Assembly: GCA_015227615.1 (NCBI GenBank)
Contig: JAALGZ010000010.1
Location: 496,001 to 560,000 of the forward strand
Length of the DNA stretch: 64,000 bases
Origin: Labyrinthula sp. Ha
Lineage: Eukaryota > Sar > Bigyra > Labyrinthulida > Labyrinthulaceae
Direction of reading: 5' to 3'
The first letter of the stretch is position 1, and every line of letters begins with the position of its first letter. The position numbers were made by a program, and so were the translations under genes. Shown here in pieces: positions 1 to 13,318 of the stretch. The notes beneath the pieces are model-generated. The model was not told the origin of the DNA. It did not search any database and saw only the letters and a program-made list of their open reading frames with translations.

Positions 1-150
1 ATACTGAGTAATTAGTGCATCCCTAAGAGGTTCTTCACATTCAGCCACACAGGAATTGATATCTTCTTGTAAATTTCTCTGCTCAACCAAGTTTTCTAGC
101 TTAGTAGCAGTTATCATAGAGGTTAACGCAAAAAATATGTTTATCTTCAT
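1..150 (-). CDS. N-terminal part of a secreted protein, runs off the window
   Basis: An open frame starts with ATG at 148-150 and runs to the window edge for 50 codons. It begins MKINIFFALTSMITATKLEN, a short basic start and a hydrophobic stretch that looks like a signal peptide. After that come charged residues and two cysteines spaced as CVAEC. The product would be secreted or enter the endomembrane system. I do not recognise the family. The rest of the gene lies left of the window, and too little is visible to exclude a pseudogene. Confidence 0.5.
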   Translation of the reverse strand, partial: MKINIFFALTSMITATKLENLVEQRNLQEDINSCVAECEEPLRDALITQY

Positions 151-1358
151 TGTTTGTTCTTGTTGCTGTTGTATTATATTATTAATTTTGGTTTGGTTAA
201 GAACAGGAAATATCTAAGAAAAGAACTAAACTCGAAACTTTTTCTAGAATTTTGAGTAATATTTTGGTTTTACTGTTGTATTATTTTAATTTTGATTTTT
301 TAATTATTTTACGTTTAATCTTTTGTACTATGATGTACACTTTATTCTGGATGCTTTTTCAAAGAGAGAATTAAGTAAGAAATAAAACTCCAACCATTTA
401 TTTTTTCTCTATGATATGAAGTAAAATGAGAATTGAAATGATATTTATTTGTTTCTAAATAATTTTTATTTAACATTCATTCAAAGTTTCGGAAATATTA
501 TATTTGTTTTATGTAAAATAATAGTAAAAAAATATGGGAATAGAAATTATTCTTAAAAAGAATTGCCCAAAATATTTAATTTCAAAAACAATTAAATTAA
601 ATAGTTTTCAATATATTTATATATAAAATAAAATTATAAATATTAAATTATGAATTAATATGGTGCTATTTTTGTACTTTTAATTACATCTTTTGCTTTT
701 AATTGATGTTTATATAATACTAATAAAATAATAACATAAGTTATAAACTAAGCAGTAAAGTGTACAACTCTATCCTTACTGACTGCTTATACTCTACATA
801 GTTAACACATAATGTTACATTGCCAAACTATCGGTGCAACTTTACATAATAATTATTTACTATTTCATAAGCATCTGGAACTAGAAATCACAAAGCTTCT
901 ATAATGCCATAACTACTAGGAGTTGGTAGTTGTTATTTATAGCATTTTAAGTTCTCTTCAAGCTCTTTGAGTTAATCTATTCTAATAAAAATAGCCTCTT
1001 GTGAGTCAAAATTATGCTGAATCTTCAAATTCTCTCCAGAATATCTTCATTTTTGAATCTATCTTGTAAATAAACTTTCAGGTATGCTGTGTATGGCTTT
1101 GTGCTTCTCTTGGGCAATATCACGGCAAGAATTTTTAAATGTACGAGCAGGATATTACCGAGTGCTTTAGTAGGAGACAAGAAGTTATAGTTATCATGAA
1201 AAAAAAACTTTATTTGCACTGACTTTCACTTATTAATGTTTTTTTTTCATGAACAAGTATACTTTTTTCATTTGTCTGCAGCTCTAGAAGTAACTTATTT
1301 TCTAGACAAATGAAATACTTTCTGCAGGTTGTAGCAAGGATATGGAATTGGTAATTTA
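151..1358. other. Gene-free AT-rich stretch
   Basis: Very AT-rich DNA with stops in all frames. I see no gene, RNA gene or clear repeat. It lies between the partial secreted-protein gene and the first LTR of the 1,359-8,560 element. Confidence 0.6.
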
Positions 1359-1490
1359 TGCCGTTGCTATAAGTGTTTAGTTTATAACTATTTGTACGTT
1401 TGAGAGTCAATTGTAATAAGAACTAAGAATTTGTTATAAAGAGAGACACAAAGTTTACAAGTTGATACAAACCTTTTAGACTATAAATCA
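1359..1490 (+). repeat. 5' LTR of the old Gypsy element
   Basis: Direct repeat of 8,429-8,560, 132 bp, starting TGCCGTTG and ending AAATCA. It holds TATAAA at 1,435-1,440, a candidate promoter box. Just upstream of that box is AAGAACTAAGAA, which is also found in the LTRs of the nested element at 44,598. Confidence 0.75.
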
Positions 1491-4400
1491 TTGTTCGCAC
1501 AACGTTCACAATAGCTGGAAGGCGTACATTTACATATTTTAGACAAACACAGACATGAGGACGTGCACACGTTCATCGTCTAAATTGAGTAAGGACTCCG
1601 TATTTAAATCCCTGTCACCAAGAAGGAAGAGGAGATCGACAAGAGTGCATAAAAAGAAGATCATGGATAAGGAAGACGCTCAAAAGCCAGATGATAACTC
1701 ACCTTCACCTCCAAATCAGACAGCTGGACTTTCGTCTCCGACCTCTCCCAGGGACGATGATCAGTTTCAGGGATACTTTCTACAACCGCATCCAGCCCCG
1801 TTGATGCCACCTCCGTTTCTGAGCTCGCTGAAACCAGAGGGCGTCATTTCTTTTCCCCATAGGTTCCACGATGCTGACGCTGCGGTCAGCATCAGTGGGG
1901 TCGGGCTCTCAGTATGCAGCCGTATATCGATTGAAGAGTGATTAGGAAGCTTAAAGAGGCAAAAGGAGACAGCACCTCTGCTGAAATCCTGAAAGAGTTG
2001 GACGTCATAGTAGAAGACTATGATCGAAGTAAGAAAGATTATGCCCTTCACACCTTGGACAGCAAACTCGCATGGGATTTAACGGAGCCCACAGAGGAAA
2101 TAAGGATAAATGCATACATGGACAGTGTATTGGAGATCATGAATGTGGATGATTTAAAGAACGGCAAGAAAATGGAGACAAAGGCAGTCAAGTTAGTGCT
2201 CAAGGATCTATCCATCAAACATAAATTGGAGCCGTCCGATTACGATAGGCTTAAGAGCCTTTTCGCAAATGCAAGGGCCAAGATTTTGTCTCCAGATGAA
2301 ATTGAATTACTTGAAGCCAAAGAAAGGAACATAAATGGAAAAGGAGGTACTCCAACCACTCACGAAAAGATAAATAACCTCAAGAAACTCTTAATTTACA
2401 AGACATCTGTTTTTAGGGATACGAAGAGATAGGCAGAGGATCTACATGGATTGGATAGGACCAATAACAAATCTTTTTTAGGTGTAGCTGATGGGATGAT
2501 ACAGAACACAGCTGAGTGACTGGTGGCCACTCTCGCCAACCTTTTATCACTGAAAGCATCTACTTCATCTACTCAGAGTTATGTTAACACAGTAAGGAAT
2601 ATGCACGGGACAGCAATTCCATCGTCACACACTCTGGATCTGAACAGCTCGCTCAAGAGTCCAGGGAACATAGCTTCGAATGCTGTATGCTAATTTTTTG
2701 ATGGTGACAGTCATCGCGTAGGAGAATCTCTGACGTTGAAGAAGATAAACATGGAAAGAGCTTCGAAGGGATTCTCCCCAGCTTATGTACCAAGATTTAG
2801 CAGGAGACAACTAGATAGAGGATATGCGAATAATAGAAAACCCAGCTTCAAACCACCAGTTATATAACGTTGCAGCTTGCCGGATACTGTTCTAAAAAAC
2901 TTAAATGGTATGAATGGTGTAAAAATAAATACACGGAAGGCACAGGTGAAACTATTCTCTCCGGATCTCAAATAAACACCAGTAAAAGAGGCTTTGGACT
3001 CTGGTGCCGGAATGACAGTGGGAGGAGTCAAGGCTTATGGAAATTTCTGCACGAACCTAGAAACGATGAGGAACGGCAGAAACGTTGTGCTTCCCAATGT
3101 ATTTCACACCCCAGTAGCAATGCAAGGATATGTAGAGGCCCATGCAAGACATGAAAATGGCAAAGTTAACACGTTCAATTGCCTGAGGGCATTTCTTTTA
3201 GACCTAGACGACTTAAATTGGTTTCTTATAGGGTTCCTAGAATTATCGGTGCTACATGCTACCCCGACCATGTACTTGTTCAAGTAGCTGAAATGCCGAA
3301 GTCATCGCTGAGAGATTATATGAGCAAAAAGTAGGATACGGGCCTGGGGAGGAATATCTACCGCGCTTTCCCTTGGGAGCCACCAGATAGTGATATGACA
3401 AAAAAGCTGAAGGGAACGGACACCGGTAAAGAAGTTAATTTATTGGACAATCATAGCTGAGAATTGTTCAATGAGGCTATTCATCCACCTCTGGAAGAAT
3501 ATGATATTACTGAAAACATTTTTAGCGAAAAGACAAAGTCCCTCTGTGCATTTATAATAGAGTAGGAGGATTACGAACCTTGTAGCATTCTAGATATCCG
3601 ACCTTCAGATGCAATGAAGGAACTGGATCTTCAAGACAAATCCAAAGATGAAAAATTAAGCGAATTTCAGAAACTAAGCCACTCTGAGACGGATCATCTT
3701 TTATTGATTCAATAGAAAGAGATGTCAACGTGTACTTAAAAAAGGAACAGGGATTCGGTGAAAATATCGACCTAAGAAGCGAGGAAGAGGAAAGAAGTTT
3801 TTAGAAAAAGATAACCAAGATGTGCTAAAAGCCATCGATAAAAAGATTCAGGAAATAAACGACCTCGAAAAAGAAAAATGTACTCTGTTGAAAGAGGTCT
3901 TGCTAAAACATAGTAAAGCTTTTGTATTGAAGTCTTCACCGGCCAGGATGTCAAAGATGGGCCCTATTATTTGTTTCCTGAATGATGAAAAGGCGGAGAT
4001 AATCTCACAGCCGCGTTGGATGGGACTTCACAAGATGGAGATTTTAAGGAATAAGCTCAAATAAATGGTGGATCGTGAACTCATCAGGCCAACGAAAAAC
4101 CCCATCTATGGCTCTTCAGCTTTTTTGGTACCTAAACCAGGTAGGCCAGGGGAATGGAGAATGGTAGTTGATATGAAGCTTCTCAACTCGCACACTAGAA
4201 AAACACCCCTTATAATGCCGAACCTCGAGCAGCAGGTATCGTTTACAAAGGGCGACACCGTTTTTGGATCTTTTGATATCCTCAGCGGATTCGACTACCT
4301 GCCCATGGCTGAAGACTCTAGGAAATACTTCACAATAGTCGCCTACTTCGGGTGCTACGAAATGTGCGGTTCCCCACAGGGCTGGGTTAACACTCCACAG

Positions 4401-7400
4401 CCTTTTCAAAACAGGATGTTGACGGATATTCTGAGACCCCTGGACCTGTTCGCCAAGACGTGAAATGGTGTCATCCAGTGGATAGACGACACGCTACTCT
4501 TCTCGGAGAGCTTCGAATAGTATCTTCTACTTCTAGATGCTTTCTTAAATAGGTTGATGCAGCTGAACCTGCGATTGAACATCTCAAAATGCAGCTTCTA
4601 TGACACGGAGGTTATATGGTGTGGAAGGAAAATAAACAGGTTTGGCTGGAGATTTAATGAGAAATGTTATAATAAAATATTGAAAACGCCGAGGCCTACC
4701 TTTGCACATGAATTGACCCAGGTTTTGTACCTATGTAACTGGTTGGGGCCCAGCACACCACGCTTAGCTGAACTTAGAGATTTCTTCTCATCAATGCTCC
4801 CTGCAGAAAGGTCAATGAAAGAGCTCAAGAAAATGAATCTATCTCTGGATTGAAATCCTGAGTTGGAGCTCAGATGGGAAGAGTTATTGAAAGAGTTAAA
4901 CGATGCTTCGAAAAGGAATATGGCGCAGTATTCAAAGGACATGAACCTTTGTATTTTCATAGATGCTTCAACCAACTTCTGGTCATTCATACTTACTTCT
5001 TGTAAAAATGCGAACCCCGCGGATGAAAACTGCGAGACGACAGTTGAGGATCAAATACACTCCCCTTTGTTTTTCTGAGCGGGAAATTTCAAGGACCGCA
5101 GTTGGGTTGGCACATAAGCGCTAAGGAACTTTACCCGTTGGTACACGTATTCAAACGCCTTCCATATTTGATTCTCGGTCAGGACAAGAGGATGACAGTT
5201 TTCACGGACCATCAGAGTCTGATAAATATTCTCCATCTAAAGTGAAACCTTAAGACAACCTATCTGGACAGGCTTTATCGTTGGAGCCTACTTTTCCAGA
5301 AGGTGGTTATGACGATACGACACATTCCGGGAAAGAAGAACACTCTAGCAGATTTGATTTCAAGGTGGGGGAAATTCAGATTACCCCCAGGAAAAGAGAA
5401 ATATGAGCTACGAGATCGATGATGCACTGCACCTTGTGACAACTCTTGCCAAAGGGCAGTTCGACAAAACGGAGCTAGATAGAGATGGATTAGTTTTCTC
5501 AACCCTTTTTATGATCACAGGTGGAATAAAATCACGCTTTCCGAGGTAGTAAAGTCGCAGAAGGAGGCAGGGATAATAGATAACACATTGACGAGCGAAA
5601 ATGATCTAGAGTATGAGAAGGATAATCTTATTATACCAACATCACTGGTGTTAAGATTGGTATTGCACAATCATCTGGCGAATAATCAAGCTTCAATTAA
5701 GGAAGAAAAAAGGACCCTGTTGTCGTTCAAGCTTATTCTCCCGAAACGCACGAAGGTGGTGGATATTATTAAGAAGGTCGGGAATTACTGCATGCACTGT
5801 GAAGCAAAGGCAAAGGTGATTAGAAGGAGCTTGAACACGAGTCCGCTTAGTAAGATTCCCCAAGAGATCATCCATGCTGATTTTCTTTACATCAATAAGT
5901 TTACCCATTATTTAGTGCTCACTGACAACGCGAAAAGGAAGGTATACTTAAAACACTGTACGTCAGACATGTCGGAGGTTGTTGCTACAGCAGTTTAGTT
6001 ATTTATAGGAAACTTTCAGATACTTGACAACTTTACATTTTACACGGATAATGGTAGTTATTTTGCAGGAAGTCTTCTAGAGGAAATTAGCAAGCCGGTT
6101 AAATTTACTAGGATTTTTTCGGTTCAATTCGCTCCCTAGGCAAATGGAACAGCAGAAATAAGCAACGCCAGGATTATAAAATTGATCAAGGGGGGTTACG
6201 TATCGAGTATAGAATATATGAAGAAACAATAGGAAAGCTGACAGGAATCATCATGAGCGTTACTAATAATTCACACTCCACAATAAAGTCTGGTTACAGT
6301 TCTAATGAATTTTTCATCAATACTCGGGTTTTCGGTGATGCAAAAATGTTTTTGGACAACGATACAATCTTCTTACCGTTAAAGAATGAAGTGAGACATC
6401 CGAAAGACGTAGATAAAGTGATCGAGAAATGCTTGGAGATAAGGAATTTATGGAGATGAAGGCTGAATGAAGTTCATGAAGTAACGAAGCTCAGGAGGAC
6501 CAAACAGAAAAATAGAATGAACACCAGAATTAAGCCAAGTACGTTAAAATTTATGCCCTCAGAGTGGGTGCTATGCAGCAAGACTGACACACTTGTAGCC
6601 AGAGACAAGACCAAACCCATATGGACCGGACCTTATAGGGTGGTAAAACCTGCTCAACAAAGCACGTGCCTTATTACAGATTTGCTAGGTACAGACAGCA
6701 TAGTTCACGCTTCTCGTTTATGGCCGTACGCACCACCGCAGTTTACGCCATCGGAACAGTTAGTCAAATTATTTAAAGCGGATAAGGCAGATCTAGATGC
6801 AGAGAAGTTGCTGGAGGTGCAATTTGAACAACGCAGATGGTGTATCCTAGTTAAACGGTTTGGGTTTGAAGAATCAGACAACTCGTGGGAGCCGATGCGT
6901 AACCTTGCAGAGGACATCCAAGAAGCAGTAGAAGACTTTCTTTTAGACACGAATACAAACATTTCCAGAAGGTCATTGAAGAAATTTAACGTCATGTGGA
7001 GGGATAAACACGGAGCTAATGCAAACGTGGTTCTATTCATCATTAATCCCAACTACCCGAGCCAATCGCCTAGATGACTACCAATGGAAAAACAAATTAT
7101 CAGAATTTTGGTAGCGATTCATGGTTGTGGAAACTGGAGCGATATGATGGTGGAGAACGCTTTACCGGGAAAGAACAAGTAGCAGTTAATCACTCAGGCA
7201 CAGAAGATTATGTATCGACAATCAATGATCTCTTAGAAAGGTATAAATTTGGATATAGATAGGGTTGGTAAAGCAAACAGGTCTTTATTGCAGAATTTTA
7301 TTATTGACGAAACACCACATTTTGATCAATGTAAGTTAGGGAGATGGTTCTTCAATACAATAATATTTACTTTGAACAATGAAGTTTTGGTAGAGTTGAA

Positions 7401-7699
7401 AATACCGGTTCTTAGAAGGGAGAAAGATTTATTTACTCGCGAAGTTTTACACAGGCTCGTGAAGATCAAGGAATTTGATGATTTTTATCTGCGCCTTGGA
7501 TAATTCAAGGAAACACTTTCTTAGATATTGTTTGATTATAAAATCAACGAGGCTTTGAAAGGAGACAATGAGAAAATCATTATCTGGTTTAACAAGAGTA
7601 AGACTCATATATTAAAGCGTTTTACATCCAATTTACCTGCTGGAGTTGATTAAGTACAATTTACGGGGTTGGACTCTGAACAATTTTAAGTTATCTTTT

Positions 7700-8240
7700 C
7701 TCTTAGGGATAGAAATATTTATGATGTCGTCGCAGTAAATGGACAAGATTTTAGAAGATCTACTTTATACTATGTCCCTGACAAGCCTGAAATATTGAAT
7801 GCCGATGTTCTGCATCCCGACTTCAAGATGTTGTACCGAGAATTTATGCCATTGCTACTCAAAGCTATAATTATGGACCCCATGGAAAATTGAATCAAAA
7901 GAACCGACACGTGGTGCCTCATTAAATTATCACTATTTTCGGGCAAGGAGCTGTTGAATCAGATTTTTTTCATATTTTCAAGAAAATGGATTTTTGATGC
8001 TATGGATTGTGAACGCAAAAAAAAGACATTGTCGAACAGATGATTTCACGGAATGACTACAAAGTGTTGGATACTGTGGTATGGGTCAAGATGAGTGGAA
8101 ACAATAAACTAAAAATTGGACCTGGATTTTACTTGAGACACACTTCTGAAATGTGCCTGTTATGTGGAAAAGGTAACTACCGATCAATGATGTCACATGG
8201 TCAGGTAGTAAACGTCATATTTTAGTAACGAAAGACTCAT
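7700..8240 (+). pseudogene. Relic MT-A70 methyltransferase module of the old Gypsy element
   Basis: The 3' end of this fossil still reads as the middle of an MT-A70 domain. One stretch gives VVWVKMSGNNKLKIGPG followed by LRHTSEMCLLCGKGN, which matches the family pattern vWvKt-(x)-Gk-(x)-G-(x)-E-cLvg-KG seen in METTL3 and METTL14. It occupies the same place as the MT-A70 domains of the other two elements, after chromodomain and SANT/Myb-like parts and before the 3' LTR. It is a fossil and cannot be active. Confidence 0.65.
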
Positions 8241-8428
8241 TATAGGAAACCAGATACTATATACGAACTAGTTTCGAAGTTGGTACCAGAAGGACCGTAT
8301 CTAGATGTATTCACCCACTTTTCTAATGTCTGCTGCCATTGAAGTTCAATTGGGTTAGAAATAATGACTTCTATGACTGGAACCTACTTAAACTGAGGTT
8401 AAATTGTTCTTGAGAAGGAAACGATTTA

Positions 8429-8560
8429 TACCGTTGATATAAGTGTTTAGTTTATAACTATTTGTACGTTAGAGTGTCAATTGAAATAAGAACTAAGAAT
8501 TTGCTATAAAGAGAGATACAAAGTTTACAAGTTTATACAAACTTTTTGGACTATAAATCA
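8429..8560 (+). repeat. 3' LTR of the old Gypsy element
   Basis: Second copy of the 132-bp terminal repeat, about 92 percent identical to the first by eye. A purine-rich run (GAGAAGGAAAC) lies just before it, as expected of a polypurine tract. Confidence 0.75.
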
Positions 8561-11500
8561 AGGGTTTCTCAATGTGATATTTTTCTAATTTTGAAAATTA
8601 TTAAATCATTTTGTTAATAAATATATTTCATATATATTTTTATACATTCTTTTGTATACTTGTGTAATGGAAAATTATTAAAGAGTAAGAAGATGGAAAA
8701 TATCAAGAAACACTGTTTATCACTCAAATATAAATATATATTTCATAAACACCTGAGAATATCTGATCTTATGGAATGTTTCATGTGGAGTATTTGCTTC
8801 TAGAGTCATCGACCGTTTTAATAAATTGACCACATGAAGAGAAGTAGTAAAATGGACATATTCCATTATGCATAGTTCTATTTTTTGGTAAAATCAAACA
8901 ACCGGGCTCGGGCTGATTTACGTACAAATATTTTTATTATTTTATAACCCCGCTATTATTTTCTCTTCTTAACCAAGTATGTTATGGAAATTAAACATCA
9001 GATTTCTTTAAGACTATCACTCGACAAGAAATTATAATACATAGTCACTTCACAGAAGAAGATCTCAGAAATATGAAAAACCAAAAAATTAAAATAAGGA
9101 GTTATATAGCTTCAGTTTCAATATAACTTGTATAATTTGTTCATGAAAGCTCCGGCATGTACATCATGCGATCCGTGGTTTTTTCTTGTAGTTACTTAGT
9201 ATCAGGACGAGAGCCCTTCAAAGAAATCTAAAGAACATAATGGAATGCGATGAACTCCCTTAAGTATTTTCCCTAGCGAATCTTTTTAGACTTACCCTGA
9301 TCACAATATTGTTTAGATAGTTTTTTGAGCAGCAATACATTGTTATTAATCATTGAAAAATAATCCCGATGTATCGATATTGAATTTTCGCAATAAAACT
9401 CTTCATTTCTGTTTCTCCAATAGCAACTATGTTTCTTTTATCATATTTTCACCTTATATTTAATTCGGAGAAAAATATATACCCATATGTTTTCTTAGCC
9501 TGAAATTCTGAAACATAATCTGCTGGGTGATTTAGTAATTATTCTCAGAATTTTTAACTTATATCACTTTTAATTCATCAAAAAACCATAATATACGATA
9601 CTCTTACCAATCAGCATACTTATTCAGATAATGGGCTACTGACTATAAGCTTTATTATTTGCAAAGAAATCTTAAGATTGCTGCTTGAGGTAAATCAAAG
9701 ATATTTTGTATCTCATATCCGTTTTACTCAACTGAGTTGTTATCAGTAAAATATAACTAAGGTGCTGTTCAAATTCTATGTTCAGAATCCGTTTCATATA
9801 TAGGTATAATATCACAAGGTCAAATTTTAAAAACAAGTTCCAATCATTTTGTTTAATTGATACAATCATGTGCTCTTATTTATCTCCTTGATACTAATAC
9901 TTAATATTCTTCTAATCTTTCCGATTTACCGATTCAATTTATTCTGTTGTTGATTATAATCGGATTATTATATATATATATCTATACAATAATGATTTTT
10001 TCTGTATTTGACATCGCAACTTTAATTCTTGTCTCTACATCTATTTGTTAAGTTATTTTCCTTCCATTTATATCCACCATGAAAATATATTTGGGCACAA
10101 GGCACAATTTTATTCTTTTGTATCTTTTTTGATGGTGAAAATTCGTATTGATCGAAATAAATAACTATTACTTTTTACTAATATATATATATATATCCCA
10201 GGAATACTTCCTATCCACGTTTGTGTCATTGAATTAGAGTTATGATCATAACTGAAACTTTCTTGATTTGTTAGATATATATCTATAAAATAAAATACCA
10301 TTCTCTGTTTAAGGAATTCTACTTAAATTAAACCAGAATCAAATGACATGAATATAGGTGAAGAAGAATCTAAGGTTGATATCATTCATCACATTGAAAA
10401 ATAAAAAAAAAATCATAAAGTGTTGAATTTATGCGAGAAAATAGTAATATAAAAGGAACAATATAATGTAAAAACTCTTTTATTTTCTCATGAAAAATTG
10501 GACGAGCTTGAACTTCCAGTAGCTAGAGTTATAGACAAACTAGAAATACTTAATCGGAGTTTTGTTCAGACCCATGAATCATCATACTTACCATTTGATC
10601 TAGTATTTCCACAGTAGCTTGAGATATCTGTTCAGAATTATTAATTCATGGCAACTATTAGTCATACATATTTTGAAACAATTTAGCCTTCTTTTCGGCT
10701 TACCCGGTAGGCGTATCAGTAATAACTTCAATATTTTTTCACCTAAGAGTTATTCTTCTTCCGCAAGGGTATTTTTTCACAACAAACTGTAATATTACCT
10801 TTAAATACCCCTGTTACAACCGGGTATTGGTTTTTCACCTTGATTGACCCACTTATTTTAAAAATTATGCTAAAAGTATTAGAATTCTTTCAAAGTTACT
10901 GTTGGACTTGCATCAAGAGTTTATATAAAAACTTTAAATATTCTTTTCTGATAGTTAGTCTTACTCCTGATAGGTGATATTGAACTCTTAGCCGAGTATT
11001 CAGACTTATTCACTCGCCCAAATCTAGTTACATTGATCTTCAAAATGTCACATTCTTTCTTTGCTCGTATATTCTTTCCCACTAGAGTACGGGTATATAT
11101 ATAGAGAGAGAGAACACATTGGAATACATAATTTTGTATTTAATACAAATATATTACGATTGATACTAAATACCAGTTTGATTTTATATCTTTACAAATA
11201 TTTCACTCTTTCTATTTGATATCCATCTTATAATTATTATTCCATTTAATTTAAGAACATCTTGCTATTCTGTGATATAAAACTCATGGTCGCAGGTTGC
11301 TGTGTTTCTAACAATTTTTCTATAATATTTCCACTAATTCGTATTACTATTTGTAGTCATTACCGAGCAACCCAAGATTTACGTTTAAAGAAAGTTAACT
11401 TATTTTTATCATTATGAAGCAGTTCTAACCTTGGATTGTTTATTATTTTTAAGTTTTTTGACATCCCTTGTAGCCTTCATACTGTCATATCAAGTGATTC

Positions 11501-13318
11501 ATTTTCTACCCCTTGAGTTTGTACAAGATTTTTCATTTCTTCAGTATCAACACTAGCAAATGCTTGAATTAGTTTAGTAAAATATACACTATCTATGTTT
11601 TTTCTATAAAAAATATGCATGAAAAACTAATTACATTACCCTTCAGTCCACGTTGGTTCTCAGAAGTTGTTAATTTAATTTTTCTGTTCAACACATTCTT
11701 AAAAACTGTTGTGCTCTTGAGATCTGTACTTTTTAAAATATTCTTTTCTCGATAGTTGAATATAAATATCGTTTGCTAATTTAGCACGCGTTAGTGCAAT
11801 AGTTTGCATACTCTTGTAATTAAACACACTTCGAATAAATCCACAGTATTCCTTTTTATTATAATTAATTGCTAACGGTTCTCATAATATAACTACTATA
11901 CATTAGTGACAAGACTTAATATATAAATGTGTAATAAGCAGCACATTTAATTAATCTAGAATTCTAGTTTTCACATTTTCTCTAATTATTTCTCAAAAAT
12001 TTTAATTCTTGGTACCTTTTACTCAGCTTATTAAGTTATTATTTCTTAAATAGAATTTTTGTCATCCATACATCTATTAAGTTCCTTAAACAAATTTGTT
12101 TCAATCACGATATATCTATTAAGATCATATCTCATTTTTCTTAGTTCACATAACCTGTTCCTAACTATGTCGTTCTAAATTCAAATTGTTATAGTTCAAA
12201 CTTTACTTTTTTATCGTATTATATTTATATCTCAAACCATGAACTCCATCAGTGTAATATAGTTGTTCCTAATGACTAGAAAAACTTTGTTGCATTCGCC
12301 ACCAGTATAATAAGCTTGTTTTCCAGTCATTTTTAGTTGTTGTATATTTGACTTCATTTGTTGATGTCTAACTCTGTGGTATTGATGACTGTGAAGCTCA
12401 TTGGTTATCCCATTTCATAATCATCATGTTTCTAAATTCTAATCAACCTTCAAGTTTAAGTAGATTTTATTATTTATATAATGCGGTTATGACAATTTAG
12501 TTGTCCTAGTTAATTCCAAGATTTTTCTAATTAACTGATGACTGTTCATATAATATATTAGATTTAAATTACAGACAGTATTATAATTTATATTGATAAA
12601 ATTACGGAAGATGATTTTTCTGCTCATAAAATACCCAATAATTTTATTGATTTTAACTATTTTTTAGAACTTTCAGAAACATCTATTGCACCATTCATGC
12701 TTTCTATTAACATTGAAGGTTGTTTATATCTAGCTTTGCTTGAGTTATCTATTTTCAGCTTTCATGTATTTGGTAGGTGGATTTAACTTAGTTAATTCCT
12801 TTTAAGAAATTTCTTTTTAAACCCAATATTTTATACAATGAAGTCTGTTTTGACACCAATGTAATTTTACATCGACTATGAACTCAGTTATATCTAAATA
12901 TACGAAAAAAGTTAATTTATAATCTAATTTTTATTCAACAATTCCACTTTAAGAGATATTTTTAGGATTTAATCAAAGCTTGAAAAACTTATAAAACCTA
13001 CTTTGAATATATGCTTAGAAGAGTTCTAATCAGACAAAATACTTTTATATTTTGGTACCAAGAAGCCTTTGGATAATTTCTTGAGCATTCAATTTTATCA
13101 TGAATCTTGTCTATAAATCAAATTCTCAAATCTTACATTTCTACATCTATTTATATACTCTGAATTGGCAGAATGCACAAAATAATATAGAAATATTATG
13201 CAAAATAAATATACTTTTTCTATTTTCATGTTTATTATGCATAAAAATATAATACAATGCAAAGGTAATAGCTATAAAACTTGTATAAAATATTAAATCT
13301 TATTTAATTTCATTAAGT
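8561..13318. other. Long gene-free AT-rich stretch
   Basis: About 4.8 kb of AT-rich DNA with short TA runs (near 9,970, 10,180 and 11,093, the last followed by a short GA run). No open frame shows a recognisable domain or exon-intron pattern, and no RNA gene is seen. Confidence 0.6.

Larger units (their letters stand above)
1359..8560 (+). mobile_element. Old, broken Ty3/Gypsy element with chromodomain, SANT/Myb-like and MT-A70 relics
   Basis: A Gypsy-type LTR retroelement fossil on the plus strand. Two 132-bp direct repeats form its ends and differ at roughly 8 percent of positions, which makes it the oldest of the dated elements here. In order it shows a charged Gag region (about 1,555-2,440), a protease region (about 2,980-3,290), reverse transcriptase (about 3,950-4,850, with a QWIDD active-site motif), RNase H (about 4,860-5,400), integrase (about 5,590-6,700), a chromodomain (about 6,730-6,960), a SANT/Myb-like remnant (about 7,080-7,260) and an MT-A70 methyltransferase remnant (about 7,700-8,240). 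It is broken in many places, well over ten. No target-site duplication is visible at the outer flanks. Confidence 0.85.

Noticed and set aside
9960-11115. Short TA and GA runs as a CRISPR or satellite array
   Set aside because: They are single short microsatellites without spaced repeat units.
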